From JADLCX01 sp964630785 (GTDB taxonomy: Bacteria; Planctomycetota; Phycisphaerae; Phycisphaerales; UBA1924), in contig CAZVZG010000002.1 in assembly GCA_964630785.1 (NCBI GenBank), forward strand, positions 146,348 to 210,347: a stretch of 64,000 nt of DNA, read 5' to 3'. Below the pieces are notes generated by a model. It searched no databases, was not told the origin of the DNA, and saw only the letters and a list, made by a program, of their open reading frames with translations. The translations under genes were made by a program, and so were the position numbers. This document shows positions 17,248-25,971 of the stretch, piece by piece (the stretch's first letter is position 1; the number at the start of each line of letters is the position of its first letter).

Positions 17248-18198
17248 ATGGAGGAGCCTTGCGCAACACCGATGCCTGTCGAGATCCGGGCGGAGCGGTT
17301 GTGCAAGTCGTTCCGGGGGCGGAGCGTGCTGCGCGACATCAACGCCGAGGTCCGCACCGGCGAGATCCTGGCGATCGTGGGCGCGAGCGGTTCCGGCAAA
17401 ACCGTGTTCCTCGACCACCTCGTGGGGCTGCTCCGCCCCGACTCGGGGCGCGTGCTGGTGGCCGATCACGACGCGCGGCGGGAAGGGGGGAGGGGGGGGG
17501 ATGGGGCTTCGACGCTCGTCGATCTCGCCGAACTCAGCGACGACGAGCTCGATCGCATCCGTCTGCGCTGGGCGCTGGTGTTCCAGCGGAACGCGCTCTT
17601 CAGCGGCACCGTGCGAGACAACATCGCCCTCTGGCTGCGCGAGCACACCGACCTGGCCGAGCCCGACATCGAGCGGCGCATCCGCGAGAGCCTCAAGGCC
17701 GCGGCCCTCGACGTGGACGACGTGATCGACAAGGACCGCGACGCGCTCTCAGGCGGCATGGCCAAGCGCGTCGCGATCGCGCGGGCCATCGCCATCGATC
17801 CGCTGGTGGTGTTTTACGATGAACCGACGACCGGGCTGGACCCGATCGTCGGCGGCCACATCCACGAGCTGATCTGGAACGTTCACCACCGGCCCGTCGG
17901 CGGTGTGCTGGCCCACACGGATGCGGGTGGGGGCGGAGGAGGTTGGGGGGTGGAGGGCGAACCGGTAGGAATTGGTCCGCTGCGAACTTCCATCATCGTC
18001 ACGCACGACAAGGAACTGCTGCGCCGTCTTCGCCCGCGCGTGCTCATGCTCCACGGCGGGGGCGTCTGCTACGACGGGCCGTATGAGCGGTTCGGCGTCG
18101 GCCCGGACTGTCCGGAGGCCCAGCAGTACCTCGCGGCCATGCCTGTGCTGCACGCGAGAGTGGGGGGCGGTGGGGGCGGGGGTGGGGGCGGACGTTGA
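17248..18198 (+). CDS. ABC transporter ATP-binding protein, MlaF-like
   Basis: A 316-residue ATPase of the MlaF/Ttg2A type that would power lipid transport with an MlaE permease. Walker A is 'GASGSGKTVF', Q-loop 'VFQRNALF', signature 'LSGGMAKR', Walker B 'LVVFYDEPTTGLDP' and the switch histidine 'IIVTHDKE'. No permease, MCE or lipoprotein gene is adjacent. Three glycine-rich stretches are inserted: before the Q-loop ('EGGRGGDG'), just before the switch region ('DAGGGGGGWG') and at the C-terminus (ten glycines). Start chosen at ATG 17248; an internal ATG at 17272 is also possible because the GGAG there is poorly spaced. Confidence 0.83.
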   Translation: MEEPCATPMPVEIRAERLCKSFRGRSVLRDINAEVRTGEILAIVGASGSGKTVFLDHLVGLLRPDSGRVLVADHDARREGGRGGDGASTLVDLAELSDDELDRIRLRWALVFQRNALFSGTVRDNIALWLREHTDLAEPDIERRIRESLKAAALDVDDVIDKDRDALSGGMAKRVAIARAIAIDPLVVFYDEPTTGLDPIVGGHIHELIWNVHHRPVGGVLAHTDAGGGGGGWGVEGEPVGIGPLRTSIIVTHDKELLRRLRPRVLMLHGGGVCYDGPYERFGVGPDCPEAQQYLAAMPVLHARVGGGGGGGGGGR

Positions 18199-18242
18199 TT
18201 CCGCTTCCCCGACCCCGCTCCCGACCCCGCCCTCTTTCCGAG

Positions 18243-19613
18243 TCACCGCGGGCAGCCGGCAAAGTACGACGCGAGGAACGTGAACAGGTCGTTGGCGCCC
18301 AAACCCGGCGATGCGTCCATGTCAGCCGTCGACGCGGCCGCGAAGTACGCCGCCAAGTAATCGAAGATGTCCTGCACGCCGACCGCTCCGTCGTGGTTGA
18401 AGTCGGCGGCGCAGCTCGCCTCGGGCGTGACCAGGAACGCGACCGGCGCCAACCCACCGCTGCCGGCGCCGGGCGCCGTTCCGCCGACAGCGAACTGGCC
18501 TGCGTCGTTGATCGGAGAGACAAAGCCCACGTCGATGCGCTCGTGGTTCGGGTCGATGAGGTCCTGAACGCGCATCAGGGGCTGGCCCTCGATCTTGACG
18601 ACCGAGATCACCTCGTAGGTGTTGGGGTCGTGGTCTTTGCTGGTGAACTCGCCGTTGGCGTTCAGGCTCGTGATTGCGCCCGGGTGGATGCCCGGCCCGC
18701 TCTGGCCGAGGTCTTGCGACCCGGTCTCGGGCGTGTAAAGGAAATACCCATGGTCCCACGTCCCGGCGACCATGCCGGCGTCGTTGATGAACCGGCCGCA
18801 TGCGCCGGGCAGCAGGCCGTTCGGATCGAGGTCCACCAACTCGCCGCCGAGCGTGCGGAACGGCCCGTCGGGGCCGCAGCCGGTGACGTCGCCGAGGTTG
18901 TTCATGTCCGTCGCCGTGAACCCTTCCAGCAGCACGCGCTGGGCCGGAGTGTCGGGCGTGATCCGGTAGGTCGGGCCGAGATAGGCGACCTCCATGAGCA
19001 CCTGCCCGGCATCGTTGAGGTCGATGACGTGGGGCTGGGTCACCGTGACGCCGTCGAGCAGGGCGGCGAGACTCTGCCACCCCAACGCGTCGGAGTACAC
19101 CGCGGCCGACCCCGCGTTGCCGAACGACCCGGGCGCGGTCACCGCGACCGAACCGGCGGAGTTCATGATCGGGGGGTAGAACGCCAGCCCGACCGGGGCG
19201 CCTGGCAGGTTGTCGATCCGAAGTCGATCGAACCCGCCGTCGGGCCGCGGCGTGTCGCGGAACAGGTATTCGCCGCAGAACCCGTTGCCGCCGGCGGGCA
19301 TCACGCACGCCTCGGCGAGGACCTGGCCGGCATCGTTGAGCCCCCGCACGCCGAGCATCGCCAGCCCCGCGTCGAGGTTGATCGGCAGGGTCCCCCGACC
19401 TTGAACGAACACGAAACTGCCCCCGCCCGACCACGTCCCCTCGCCGGCGACCATACCCGTGGAGTTGATGTACCCTGGGAGCATCGGACCGCCGGAAGCC
19501 CCCGCGGGCGGCGAGATCGGCGTGAGCGTGAACTTCGGGCCGTTCGCCATCGCCCCCGAGGCGAGCGTGAGTGCGGCGATCGAGCAGACGGACAGTCGGT
19601 AGTTGGACGGCAT
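18243..19613 (-). CDS. Secreted HAF-repeat-like protein with dockerin anchor
   Basis: A 456-residue exported protein. ATG 19613 has AAGGAGG nine bases upstream, and a signal peptide ends near 'ASGAMAN'. The body contains several 'INDAG-x-V' type units ('INSTGMVAGEG', 'LNDAGQVLAEA', 'LNDAGQVLMEV', 'INDAGMVAGTW', 'INDAGQFAVGG'), the pattern of HAF-type extracellular beta-propeller repeats. The C-terminus has a dockerin repeat ('DFNHDGAVGVQDIFDYLAAYF' in shortened form) and a second one with altered loop residues ('DMDASPGLGANDLFTFLASYF'), ending 'FAGCPR'. It resembles the three dockerin proteins at 1-7 kb. Ligand unknown. It lies convergent with the ABC ATPase gene, 44 bases apart. Confidence 0.82.
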   Translation of the reverse strand: MPSNYRLSVCSIAALTLASGAMANGPKFTLTPISPPAGASGGPMLPGYINSTGMVAGEGTWSGGGSFVFVQGRGTLPINLDAGLAMLGVRGLNDAGQVLAEACVMPAGGNGFCGEYLFRDTPRPDGGFDRLRIDNLPGAPVGLAFYPPIMNSAGSVAVTAPGSFGNAGSAAVYSDALGWQSLAALLDGVTVTQPHVIDLNDAGQVLMEVAYLGPTYRITPDTPAQRVLLEGFTATDMNNLGDVTGCGPDGPFRTLGGELVDLDPNGLLPGACGRFINDAGMVAGTWDHGYFLYTPETGSQDLGQSGPGIHPGAITSLNANGEFTSKDHDPNTYEVISVVKIEGQPLMRVQDLIDPNHERIDVGFVSPINDAGQFAVGGTAPGAGSGGLAPVAFLVTPEASCAADFNHDGAVGVQDIFDYLAAYFAAASTADMDASPGLGANDLFTFLASYFAGCPR

Positions 19614-19712
19614 GGACGAGAACCTCCTTGGGATTCAGGCGACCCGCCGCCCGTGGCAAGGGATGTCCCACCGTGTCCGCCGATTTGCAGGATTACGCCC
19701 GGCCGGACCGGG

Positions 19713-20348
19713 TCAGGCGGCGCCGGGCCCGGGTCCGGGCTGATCCCGCCGATACCCTTGCCCCAGCATCAACTCGCCCAGCAGGTCGCGGATGCTCATG
19801 CCCGCGTCGTCCATGCCGTGCCGCGGCACGCCCATCGCGCTGAGCATGCCGAAGCCCAGGCCCATGTGGATGAGGGCCCAGGCGGTCAGTTCCGGGCTGA
19901 ACCGCTTGCTGACCTTGCCCGAGTCCTGCGCCCCCTTCACCTGCGTGGTGAGGAACTCGTGCAGCTTGCCCACGTGGTCGTTGAGGGCTTCCTGGACCTG
20001 CGGGTCCTCGACCTCGGTCATCGCCTGAACGATCACCCGGTAGATGCCGCGCCCCTTGTTGGCCACCATCGGGTTGGCGCCGATGAGGCGTTTGAGCCGC
20101 TCACCGGGGTCGGGGGCCTCGCGCAGCTCGTGCTCCCATAGCCGGATGGTCGCCTCGCCTGTCCTCTCGATGAGTGCGATGAAAAGATCGCGCTTGGACT
20201 GGAAATGGCGGTAGATGATCGGCTCGGTCACGCCCGCGGCCCGGGCGATCTGGGCCGTGGTCGCGCCGGCGTAGCCGTGCAGTGCAAAGAGCTTCGCGGC
20301 GGTGTCGAGCAGTTGCTCGCGGCGTTGTGCGGCGGGAAGTCGGCCCAC
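19713..20348 (-). CDS. TetR/AcrR-family transcriptional regulator
   Basis: A 211-residue regulator starting with GTG at 20348. The N-terminal helix-turn-helix is typical ('LLDTAAKLFALHGYAGATT', 'IARAAGVTEPIIYRHFQSK'), followed by an all-helical ligand domain of ordinary length. No ligand can be assigned. The nearest genes on the same strand are yidD-rnpA upstream (107 bases away) and the secreted protein downstream; nothing in the order marks an obvious target operon. No palindromic operator is apparent immediately upstream. Confidence 0.9.
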   Translation of the reverse strand: MGRLPAAQRREQLLDTAAKLFALHGYAGATTAQIARAAGVTEPIIYRHFQSKRDLFIALIERTGEATIRLWEHELREAPDPGERLKRLIGANPMVANKGRGIYRVIVQAMTEVEDPQVQEALNDHVGKLHEFLTTQVKGAQDSGKVSKRFSPELTAWALIHMGLGFGMLSAMGVPRHGMDDAGMSIRDLLGELMLGQGYRRDQPGPGPGAA

Positions 20349-20455
20349 GGGCGAGACCCCTCAAACAGGTTGCGGCCAGAGATCCCCGTCGTCCCCATGC
20401 CGGGCTGTGAGACAGGAGATCGGCCGTTCTGCGAACACCCTTTGCTAGTCTACGC

Positions 20456-20782
20456 TCACTTCTCGCGATCGACCGGCTCCGGAGCGGTTTTCCCGCCGGA
20501 TTTGGCCGCCTCGGCGCGCGGGAGCGGCACCGGGTCGTAACCGTGGCCTCCGAACGGGTGACACCGGGCGATGCGGCGGAGCGTGAGCCACGTGCCGCGG
20601 CACGGCCCGTGCAGGCGGTACGCATCCAGCCCGTACTGGCTGCACGTCGGGATGAAGCGGCAATGACTCCCGAGCAGGGGGCTGAGCGTCACCCGGTAGA
20701 GGTAGATCGCCCCGAGGAACGGCCACGCGGCCGCCCTCCGGGGCCAACTCCGCTCGGGGATCGGGGTCGCGGGGTCCATCAT
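20456..20782 (-). CDS. yidD: Membrane protein insertion efficiency factor YidD
   Basis: A 108-residue YidD protein that helps membrane protein insertion by the YidC pathway. The hallmark is 'HCRFIPTCSQYGLDAYRLHGPCRGTWLTLRRIARCHPF' in shortened form, with the three family cysteines and the 'HPFGGHGYDPVP' block. The start at 20782 forms an ATGA overlap with the rnpA stop, supporting translational coupling; this is the usual rnpA-yidD order. The N-terminal amphipathic helix is present. Nothing unusual in length. Confidence 0.92.
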   Translation of the reverse strand: MMDPATPIPERSWPRRAAAWPFLGAIYLYRVTLSPLLGSHCRFIPTCSQYGLDAYRLHGPCRGTWLTLRRIARCHPFGGHGYDPVPLPRAEAAKSGGKTAPEPVDREK

Positions 20783-21312
20783 GGCGGGCCGGGAGGAGGG
20801 GTGTTCGGAAGGACCGGGGGCGAAACTTCGGTTCGCCGGGCCCGCTTCCGCCACTCCCCCGCGGCCTCCTCCACGAGTTCGCGGAGCAGCGTGCGATAGG
20901 CCGCCAGGGGCAGGGGCTTGGCGCTCCGGACGCTCACGATGATGTCGAAACCTGTGGACGCGACAGTGCCGGTGCGCGGGTCAGGGTCGGACACGCGGGC
21001 GAGGCCGTGCTGCTCCAGCCGGAACGCCTCGCGGAGTAGCCGCTTGAGGCGGTTGCGCAGCACCGCCCCGCCCAGTCGTGCGCTGACGGCCAGGCCCAGG
21101 CGATGGTGGGGCAGGTGGTTCGGGCGCGTGAAGACCAGGAGCGGGCCGCGGGACTTGCGGACCCGAGCATCGTAAACCGCGTCAAACTCGCGCGCGTGGG
21201 TGAGGCGGTGTCGCGGCCGGAAAGTGAAGTCGGGCGGGGAAGAGGGAGAGGGAATGTCGGGCGGGCTGTCCGGCACACCCAACGCTAGGAGTCCCCGCGG
21301 TTCACTCGGCAT
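20779..21312 (-). CDS. rnpA: Ribonuclease P protein component
   Basis: A 177-residue RNase P protein, longer than the usual 110-130 because of extensions at both ends. It assists the catalytic RNA in 5' maturation of tRNAs. The core shows 'RLTHAREFDAVYDAR', 'RLGLAVSARLGGAVLRNRLKRLLREAFR' in shortened form (the RNR RNA-binding helix) and 'DIIVSVRSA'. Its start overlaps the stop of the upstream membrane gene by 11 bases, and its stop overlaps yidD. The usual upstream partner rpmH is not seen here. Confidence 0.9.
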   Translation of the reverse strand: MPSEPRGLLALGVPDSPPDIPSPSSPPDFTFRPRHRLTHAREFDAVYDARVRKSRGPLLVFTRPNHLPHHRLGLAVSARLGGAVLRNRLKRLLREAFRLEQHGLARVSDPDPRTGTVASTGFDIIVSVRSAKPLPLAAYRTLLRELVEEAAGEWRKRARRTEVSPPVLPNTPPPGPP

Positions 21313-21865
21313 TGTCGTCGGAGGAGGGGGGAGACGTTTCCTCGGCGCGGTCCCAGCGGCGCACGACCGGCGGGAGCAGGCCGATAAGCGTGCACAGCAC
21401 GCCGCCGGCGATGAGCCACAGGCGGTGGTGGTCGCTGGTGGTGAGTTTCAGCAGGATCGATGGGTGCTCTTGCAGCGGCGATCGCTCGGGGAGTCGCAGC
21501 GGGTCGGGCTCGAGCGAGGGGAAGGGCGAAGCGTTGGTGCGCCCGGGGTCGGCGACCGGCGTCAGGGGGATGCGTGCGACCGGCGAGAGGTTGAGTTGCG
21601 TCGCCAGCAGAGTGAGCGTGACGTCCTCATCGTCCCGCTGGACGGCCGCGAGATACTGGCCATACCGCTCCAGCCGTTCGATGCGGTGCCGCTCGATCGC
21701 CAGGGCCTTGTTGCGCTGCCATCGGGCCTCGTCGAGGTCGGCCGCGGCGGGGATGAGCACGGTCGCCGCGAGCGCGGTGATGCCGGCGATGAGAAAGAGC
21801 CACCCGGCGTCGAACCGGAAGAGGGGCCGTGTGACGGTGTGGCTGGGCGCGTGAAGAGCGGACAT
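21302..21865 (-). CDS. Membrane protein of unknown function upstream of rnpA
   Basis: A 187-residue protein with a membrane helix at about 22-42 ('LFLIAGITALAATVLIPAAA'), a central soluble part with a helical stretch ('EARWQRNKALAIERHRIERL') that may form a coiled coil, and a second helix near the end ('LWLIAGGVLCTLIGLLPPVV') before an acidic tail. It overlaps rnpA by 11 bases, so it is likely co-translated with rnpA-yidD. It occupies the place where rpmH usually stands. No family recognised. Start ATG 21865; no strong ribosome site. Confidence 0.65.
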   Translation of the reverse strand: MSALHAPSHTVTRPLFRFDAGWLFLIAGITALAATVLIPAAADLDEARWQRNKALAIERHRIERLERYGQYLAAVQRDDEDVTLTLLATQLNLSPVARIPLTPVADPGRTNASPFPSLEPDPLRLPERSPLQEHPSILLKLTTSDHHRLWLIAGGVLCTLIGLLPPVVRRWDRAEETSPPSSDDNAE

Positions 21866-22100
21866 CGGCGCCTCGAATATCGGCGAATCGGGGCCAACGG
21901 GAACAGCGGATGCCCGCGGCCGCACGCCTGTCAAACCGAACAAGAGCCTTCGCACACCCCGCCGTGATTCGGGCGCCCGCGAGTTGGCGGGGCGTGCCCG
22001 CCCGAGGCCGCGGACACACCGGTGCCCCTTCCGGGAGGACTCCCCTGCACCGATTCTTCCCCGCACCGCAGCCGATCCGACGAAGGGGGGGCCGCGCGGA

Positions 22101-23591
22101 TCACGGTGTATTGGCAAGCAGCGCCAACGCTCGCGGCATGAGCGACACGAGCATCCCTTCGTCCAGCGGCTTCTCGGTGTCGTTCCACCCGATGCTCGCG
22201 ACGAACAAGCGCCCGTCGGCGCGGGTGAGCAGGTAGGTGAGGTTCATGACGCCCGGCTCGGACCCGCCCTTGAACGCGATCTTGCTCCAGCCCTGGCCTT
22301 GCAGCGGCAGGCCGGGGTTGATCCGCAGGGCGTGCCCGAGCGGCTCCATGCCGGGGAGTTGCTCAAGCCGCGCCAGGTCGGCCATCACGCGGCAGCATTC
22401 CTCGGCGCTGGCGAACCATTCGATCTTGTCGATCTGGCGCGGGGACTTCCAGCCCGCCGCGGCCCCGGGGTCGAGGATCCAGTTGCCGACCTCGCCGGGG
22501 TTGTGCGTCGGTCCCGCGGGGCGCGTCGGGTGGAACGGGTCGTCGGGCAGGAGCATGTCGCGGCGGACGGCTTCGTTGGCGTGGAGGTAACGGGTGACGA
22601 GCGTCGGATCGGTGCTCAAGCGGAGAGCGAAGAGCTCGCGTGTGGTGAGGAACGGCCGGTTGAGTTCCGGCTTGCCGTGCACGGTGGCCATGTAGGCCTC
22701 GATGTTCTCGCGACCGACGCGGTGCGCCAGATGGTCCGCGGCGGTGTTGTCGCTGATCGAGATCATCAGGTCGGCGTAGTCGGAGATCGGAAACTCGGCG
22801 CCGTCCCGCTCGTTCTGCATTTTGCCGCTGGGGAGGCTCTTATAGACGGACTTGATCGCCAGCTTCTCATCCCAGCGGGCCCGGCCCAGGTGCACCTGCT
22901 CGGCCAGCGCGCCCAGCACGTAGAGCTTGAAGGTCGAGCCGATTGCCAGCCGCTCATCGGCGTTGAGCGCGTGGACGGGCAAGAGCGTCGGTGCGGTTGT
23001 CCGGGCGTTCTCGGGCGTCGGCGCGGGCCCGAGCTTCACCTCGTAGGCCGCGAAGTTCGTCCGGCCGCTGAACTTGGCCAGTCGTTGGTCCAGGTCGCCC
23101 CAGTCCGCCAGCGCGGGCTCGTCGGCGAGCGCGGGCCGAAACAGCAGCGTGTCGATCTTGTGGTTCTCGCCGAGCCCGAGGATGATCTGCCACGGCTGGT
23201 TGGGCTTGGTCGCGGTAGCGCGGAGGATGAGCCCGAGGTCGCCCTGCTGCTTGTCGATCTTGATGGGTGTGAGCGAGCCGCACTGCTCGCGGAGGGACGC
23301 GAGGATGCTCGTGAGCTGGTCGTAGGGCACCTGCCTGAGGAACGCCTCGCCGAAGGCGTCGGCGCCGAGTTCCTTGCCGTCGTTGATCGCCGCGAGCACG
23401 CGGCGCATGGCCTTGCCGGCGGAGGTGTCGGGGATGGTGTCCGGCTTGGCCGCGGGCGCGGCCTGCGTGTCGGGCGCGGAAGGGGATGAAGAGGGAGACG
23501 GGGGCGCGTCGGTCTGGGCCGACGCGACCGAGAGGCCGAAAGCCAAGATCAGGGGCGAAAGCAAGCGCGCGGCCGTCTGGATGCGAAGCAT
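22101..23591 (-). CDS. Secreted serine hydrolase, class A beta-lactamase fold
   Basis: A 496-residue exported protein. ATG 23591 has AGGAG about ten bases upstream and a signal peptide ends near 'SVASAQ'. After a Pro/Ser/Ala linker and an N-terminal domain (about 55-210) comes a penicillin-recognising domain: SxxK in 'IGSTFKLYVLG', SDN in 'ISISDNTAADHL' and a KTG-equivalent 'FKGGSEPG'. This is the beta-lactamase2-type catalytic set (PF13354-like). The extra N-terminal domain and length above 300 argue against an ordinary resistance beta-lactamase; a cell-wall-related hydrolase or a lactamase-like enzyme of unknown substrate is more cautious. Divergent from the ketosynthase-like gene with 96 bases between. 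Confidence 0.85.
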   Translation of the reverse strand: MLRIQTAARLLSPLILAFGLSVASAQTDAPPSPSSSPSAPDTQAAPAAKPDTIPDTSAGKAMRRVLAAINDGKELGADAFGEAFLRQVPYDQLTSILASLREQCGSLTPIKIDKQQGDLGLILRATATKPNQPWQIILGLGENHKIDTLLFRPALADEPALADWGDLDQRLAKFSGRTNFAAYEVKLGPAPTPENARTTAPTLLPVHALNADERLAIGSTFKLYVLGALAEQVHLGRARWDEKLAIKSVYKSLPSGKMQNERDGAEFPISDYADLMISISDNTAADHLAHRVGRENIEAYMATVHGKPELNRPFLTTRELFALRLSTDPTLVTRYLHANEAVRRDMLLPDDPFHPTRPAGPTHNPGEVGNWILDPGAAAGWKSPRQIDKIEWFASAEECCRVMADLARLEQLPGMEPLGHALRINPGLPLQGQGWSKIAFKGGSEPGVMNLTYLLTRADGRLFVASIGWNDTEKPLDEGMLVSLMPRALALLANTP

Positions 23592-23687
23592 GGCGGGGCG
23601 TTCTCCTGATGGGATCGATCGAGGCGGGGCCAGCAAGCCCGGTCGGGGCGCGTCGGCCGGACGAGGGCGGCGCGTACACTTGCACCC

Positions 23688-25043
23688 ATGTCGCGTCGCG
23701 TCGTCATCACGGGGCTGGGGAGCGTATGCGCCCTGGGTGTGGGGATGGATCCGGTCTGGGCGGGCCTGGTCGAAGGGCGCACCGCGCTTGGGCCGATCAC
23801 GCTCCTGGATGCCGGCTCGTTCCGCTCCAGGCTCGCCGGCGAGATCAAGGACTTCTCCGCTCGCGACTTCGTGCCCAAGCACTACCGCAAGGCGGTCAAG
23901 GTGATGGCCCGCGACATCGAGATCGCCGTGGCCGCGGCCAAACTCGCCGTGCAGGACGCCGGGCTGACCACGCGCGGCACGGGCGAGGACGTGGCCGAGG
24001 AATCGATGACCTACCGCCCCGGGCGGATGGGCTGCCACATCGGCGCGGGCCTGATCGCGGCCGAGACCGAAGAGATGACGATCGCGATGGCGACGGCCCG
24101 CGACGAGGACGGACGCTTCAGCATCCGCAAGTGGGGCGGCGAGGGCTCGCCGCCGCGGGGCATGGAGGCGCTCACGCCGCTTTGGCTGCTCAAGTACCTG
24201 CCCAACATGCTCGCCTGCCACGTGACGATCATCCACGGGTGCGAGGGTCCGAGCAACACGATTACCTGCGCCGAGGCCAGCGGGCTGCTGTCGATCGGGG
24301 AATCGACCCGCGTGATCGAGCGCGGCGCGGCCGACCTGTGCTTCTCCGGCGGCGCCGAGAGCAAGCTCAACTGCATGGGCGTGTTGCGGATGGACCTGGC
24401 CGGTCGCCTGGCCGCGACGGGCGACGAGACCGACGGCACAAAGTTCGTCATGCCCTACGACCCCGGGGCCCGCGGCGGCATCCTGGGCGAGGGCGGCGGC
24501 ATCATGATCCTCGAGGCCGAGGAAACGGCGCGTGCACGCGGGGCGCGGGTGTACGCCGAGGTGGCCGGCTACGGCGCGGGGCACAGCCTGCCCGCGTATG
24601 AAGACGGCGCGAGCGACGAGGGGTACCGCAACGCGATCCTCAACGCGCTCGACGACGCCGGGATCGGCCCCGAGAAGATCGACGCGATCGTGCCGCTGGG
24701 CGCGAGCATCCCCGCGATGGACCGCGCCGAGGCCGGCGCGTTCGCGGCGGTGTTTGGCGCACGGCTTGCGTCCATCCCGCTCGTGCTCGTGGGCGGCAAC
24801 CTCGGCAACTGCACGGCGGGCGCGGGGGCGATCCAGGCCGTGATCGGGGCCAAGTGCGTCGCCGAGCAGGTGCTGCCCGCGCGCGTGCGCGTCGGCGAAG
24901 GTGGGGACGGGGGGGGGCGGGGGTTGGGGGGGCTGGACGCCGGGCCCGCCCCCAGCCGCAAGGCGAACCTAAACTATGTGCTCGTCTGCACCGGCGCGCT
25001 CGGCGGGCAGAACGGCGCACTCGTGCTCAGGCGGGTGGGCTGA
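23688..25043 (+). CDS. Beta-ketoacyl synthase homologue lacking both catalytic histidines
   Basis: A 451-residue thiolase-fold protein related to FabF. The nucleophile is kept (Cys194 in 'SNTITCAEASG'), but the first histidine site reads 'IVPLGASIP' (Leu for His) and the second 'GGNLGNCTAG' (Asn for His, Gly for the Lys). A glycine-rich insertion ('GEGGDGGGRGLGG') lies near the end. It therefore resembles chain-length-factor-like partners, although those usually lose the cysteine instead. An intact FabF-type enzyme lies 0.9 kb downstream on the same strand, so the two may form a KS heterodimer. Function inferred only. Confidence 0.82.
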   Translation: MSRRVVITGLGSVCALGVGMDPVWAGLVEGRTALGPITLLDAGSFRSRLAGEIKDFSARDFVPKHYRKAVKVMARDIEIAVAAAKLAVQDAGLTTRGTGEDVAEESMTYRPGRMGCHIGAGLIAAETEEMTIAMATARDEDGRFSIRKWGGEGSPPRGMEALTPLWLLKYLPNMLACHVTIIHGCEGPSNTITCAEASGLLSIGESTRVIERGAADLCFSGGAESKLNCMGVLRMDLAGRLAATGDETDGTKFVMPYDPGARGGILGEGGGIMILEAEETARARGARVYAEVAGYGAGHSLPAYEDGASDEGYRNAILNALDDAGIGPEKIDAIVPLGASIPAMDRAEAGAFAAVFGARLASIPLVLVGGNLGNCTAGAGAIQAVIGAKCVAEQVLPARVRVGEGGDGGGRGLGGLDAGPAPSRKANLNYVLVCTGALGGQNGALVLRRVG

Positions 25044-25171
25044 GATCGGCCGGGAGCGACCGGCGCGGCGGTGGTGGACGGGTGTTCGTTCGTTTGTGGG
25101 GCTGTGACAGGTGACTACGCGGGGCGCCGACAGCGCGACCCGCAATCTTCCAGGAACCGAAAGGGTTGAAC

Positions 25172-25786
25172 ATGCACGACGAACACAGCCGCGGCGGGTA
25201 TGGCGAGGGCGGCGGGTACGGCGGACACGATCGCGGACGCGGCGGGCGTCGCGGCGGCGGGCATGGCGGCGGCGGTCGTTTCGAGCGCGGGCACGACGAG
25301 GACGGCCGCGGCCTGCCGCTCTCGGAGCTCGACCCCGCGCTCACGGAGGTCAGCCGCAAGGTGATCGGCTGCGCGATCGAGGTGCACAAGGGCCTGGGCC
25401 CGGGCTACGACCAGGATGTGTACCGCAAGGCACTGGGCATCGAGTTGCAGGCCGCGGGCGTGGGCTTCGAGGCCGGGCGGGCGTTCCCCGTGACTTACAG
25501 AGGTCAGGCGGTGGGTCAACAGGTCGCCGACCTGTACGTGGACAAACGCTTTGTGGTGAGCGTGCTGGCGCACCGCGGCGAGGTGGGCGCGGCCGAGCGA
25601 GCGAGCGTGCGGGCGCTGCTCCGCTCGGGCGACATGGAGCTCGGGCTGGTCATCAACTTCGCCGAGCGGAGGCTCAAGGACGGGCTCGTGCGTGTGCTGA
25701 ACGCGGAGAAACTGGGCTTGAACCAGCCGCACGAGGGCGGGCACGAGCACGCCCCCGGCTCCGGCGCCGGCGAGGAGCAGGCGTAG
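25172..25786 (+). CDS. GxxExxY-family protein with Gly-rich N-terminus
   Basis: A 204-residue protein. The first 50 residues are His/Gly/Arg-rich low complexity. The rest matches the GxxExxY family ('RKVIGCAIEVHKGLGPGYDQDVY', 'FEAGRAFPVTYRGQAVGQQVADLYVDKRFVV', both quoted only to mark the blocks by their ends 'RKVIGCAIE' and 'DLYVDKRFVV'). The name-giving motif is altered here: 'GPGYDQDVY' has Gln-Asp where Glu is usual. The family has a PD-(D/E)XK-like fold and unknown role. ATG 25172 follows 'aaaggg' six bases upstream. It lies between the two ketosynthase genes on the same strand. Confidence 0.8.
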   Translation: MHDEHSRGGYGEGGGYGGHDRGRGGRRGGGHGGGGRFERGHDEDGRGLPLSELDPALTEVSRKVIGCAIEVHKGLGPGYDQDVYRKALGIELQAAGVGFEAGRAFPVTYRGQAVGQQVADLYVDKRFVVSVLAHRGEVGAAERASVRALLRSGDMELGLVINFAERRLKDGLVRVLNAEKLGLNQPHEGGHEHAPGSGAGEEQA

Positions 25787-25971
25787 AAGCCGATCGCGCC
25801 AGCGATCGAGCGAGCCTGACGCGGCAAACGGGTCAAAGCGGCAAAGGCGGCAAAGAAGTCGGCAGGCCGCAGTTCGCAAAGGGTGAGCGGGTCGGGAGTC
25901 AGGCTCTATCGCTTCATCTCGGTGATCTCTGTGTCCTCAGTGGTGAACACACCTCCTGATTCAACCCCAGC

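Noticed and set aside
16368..17822. Plus-strand 484-codon frame over the HYExAFE and ABC ATPase genes
   Set aside because: It is the mirror or off-frame reading of two well-supported genes.
18199..18242. Independent regulatory element between convergent genes
   Set aside because: Only a short C/T-rich spacer with no hairpin worth naming.
22101..23591. Antibiotic-resistance beta-lactamase
   Set aside because: The fold motifs fit, but length, the extra N-terminal domain and the KGG in place of KTG do not support calling a resistance enzyme.
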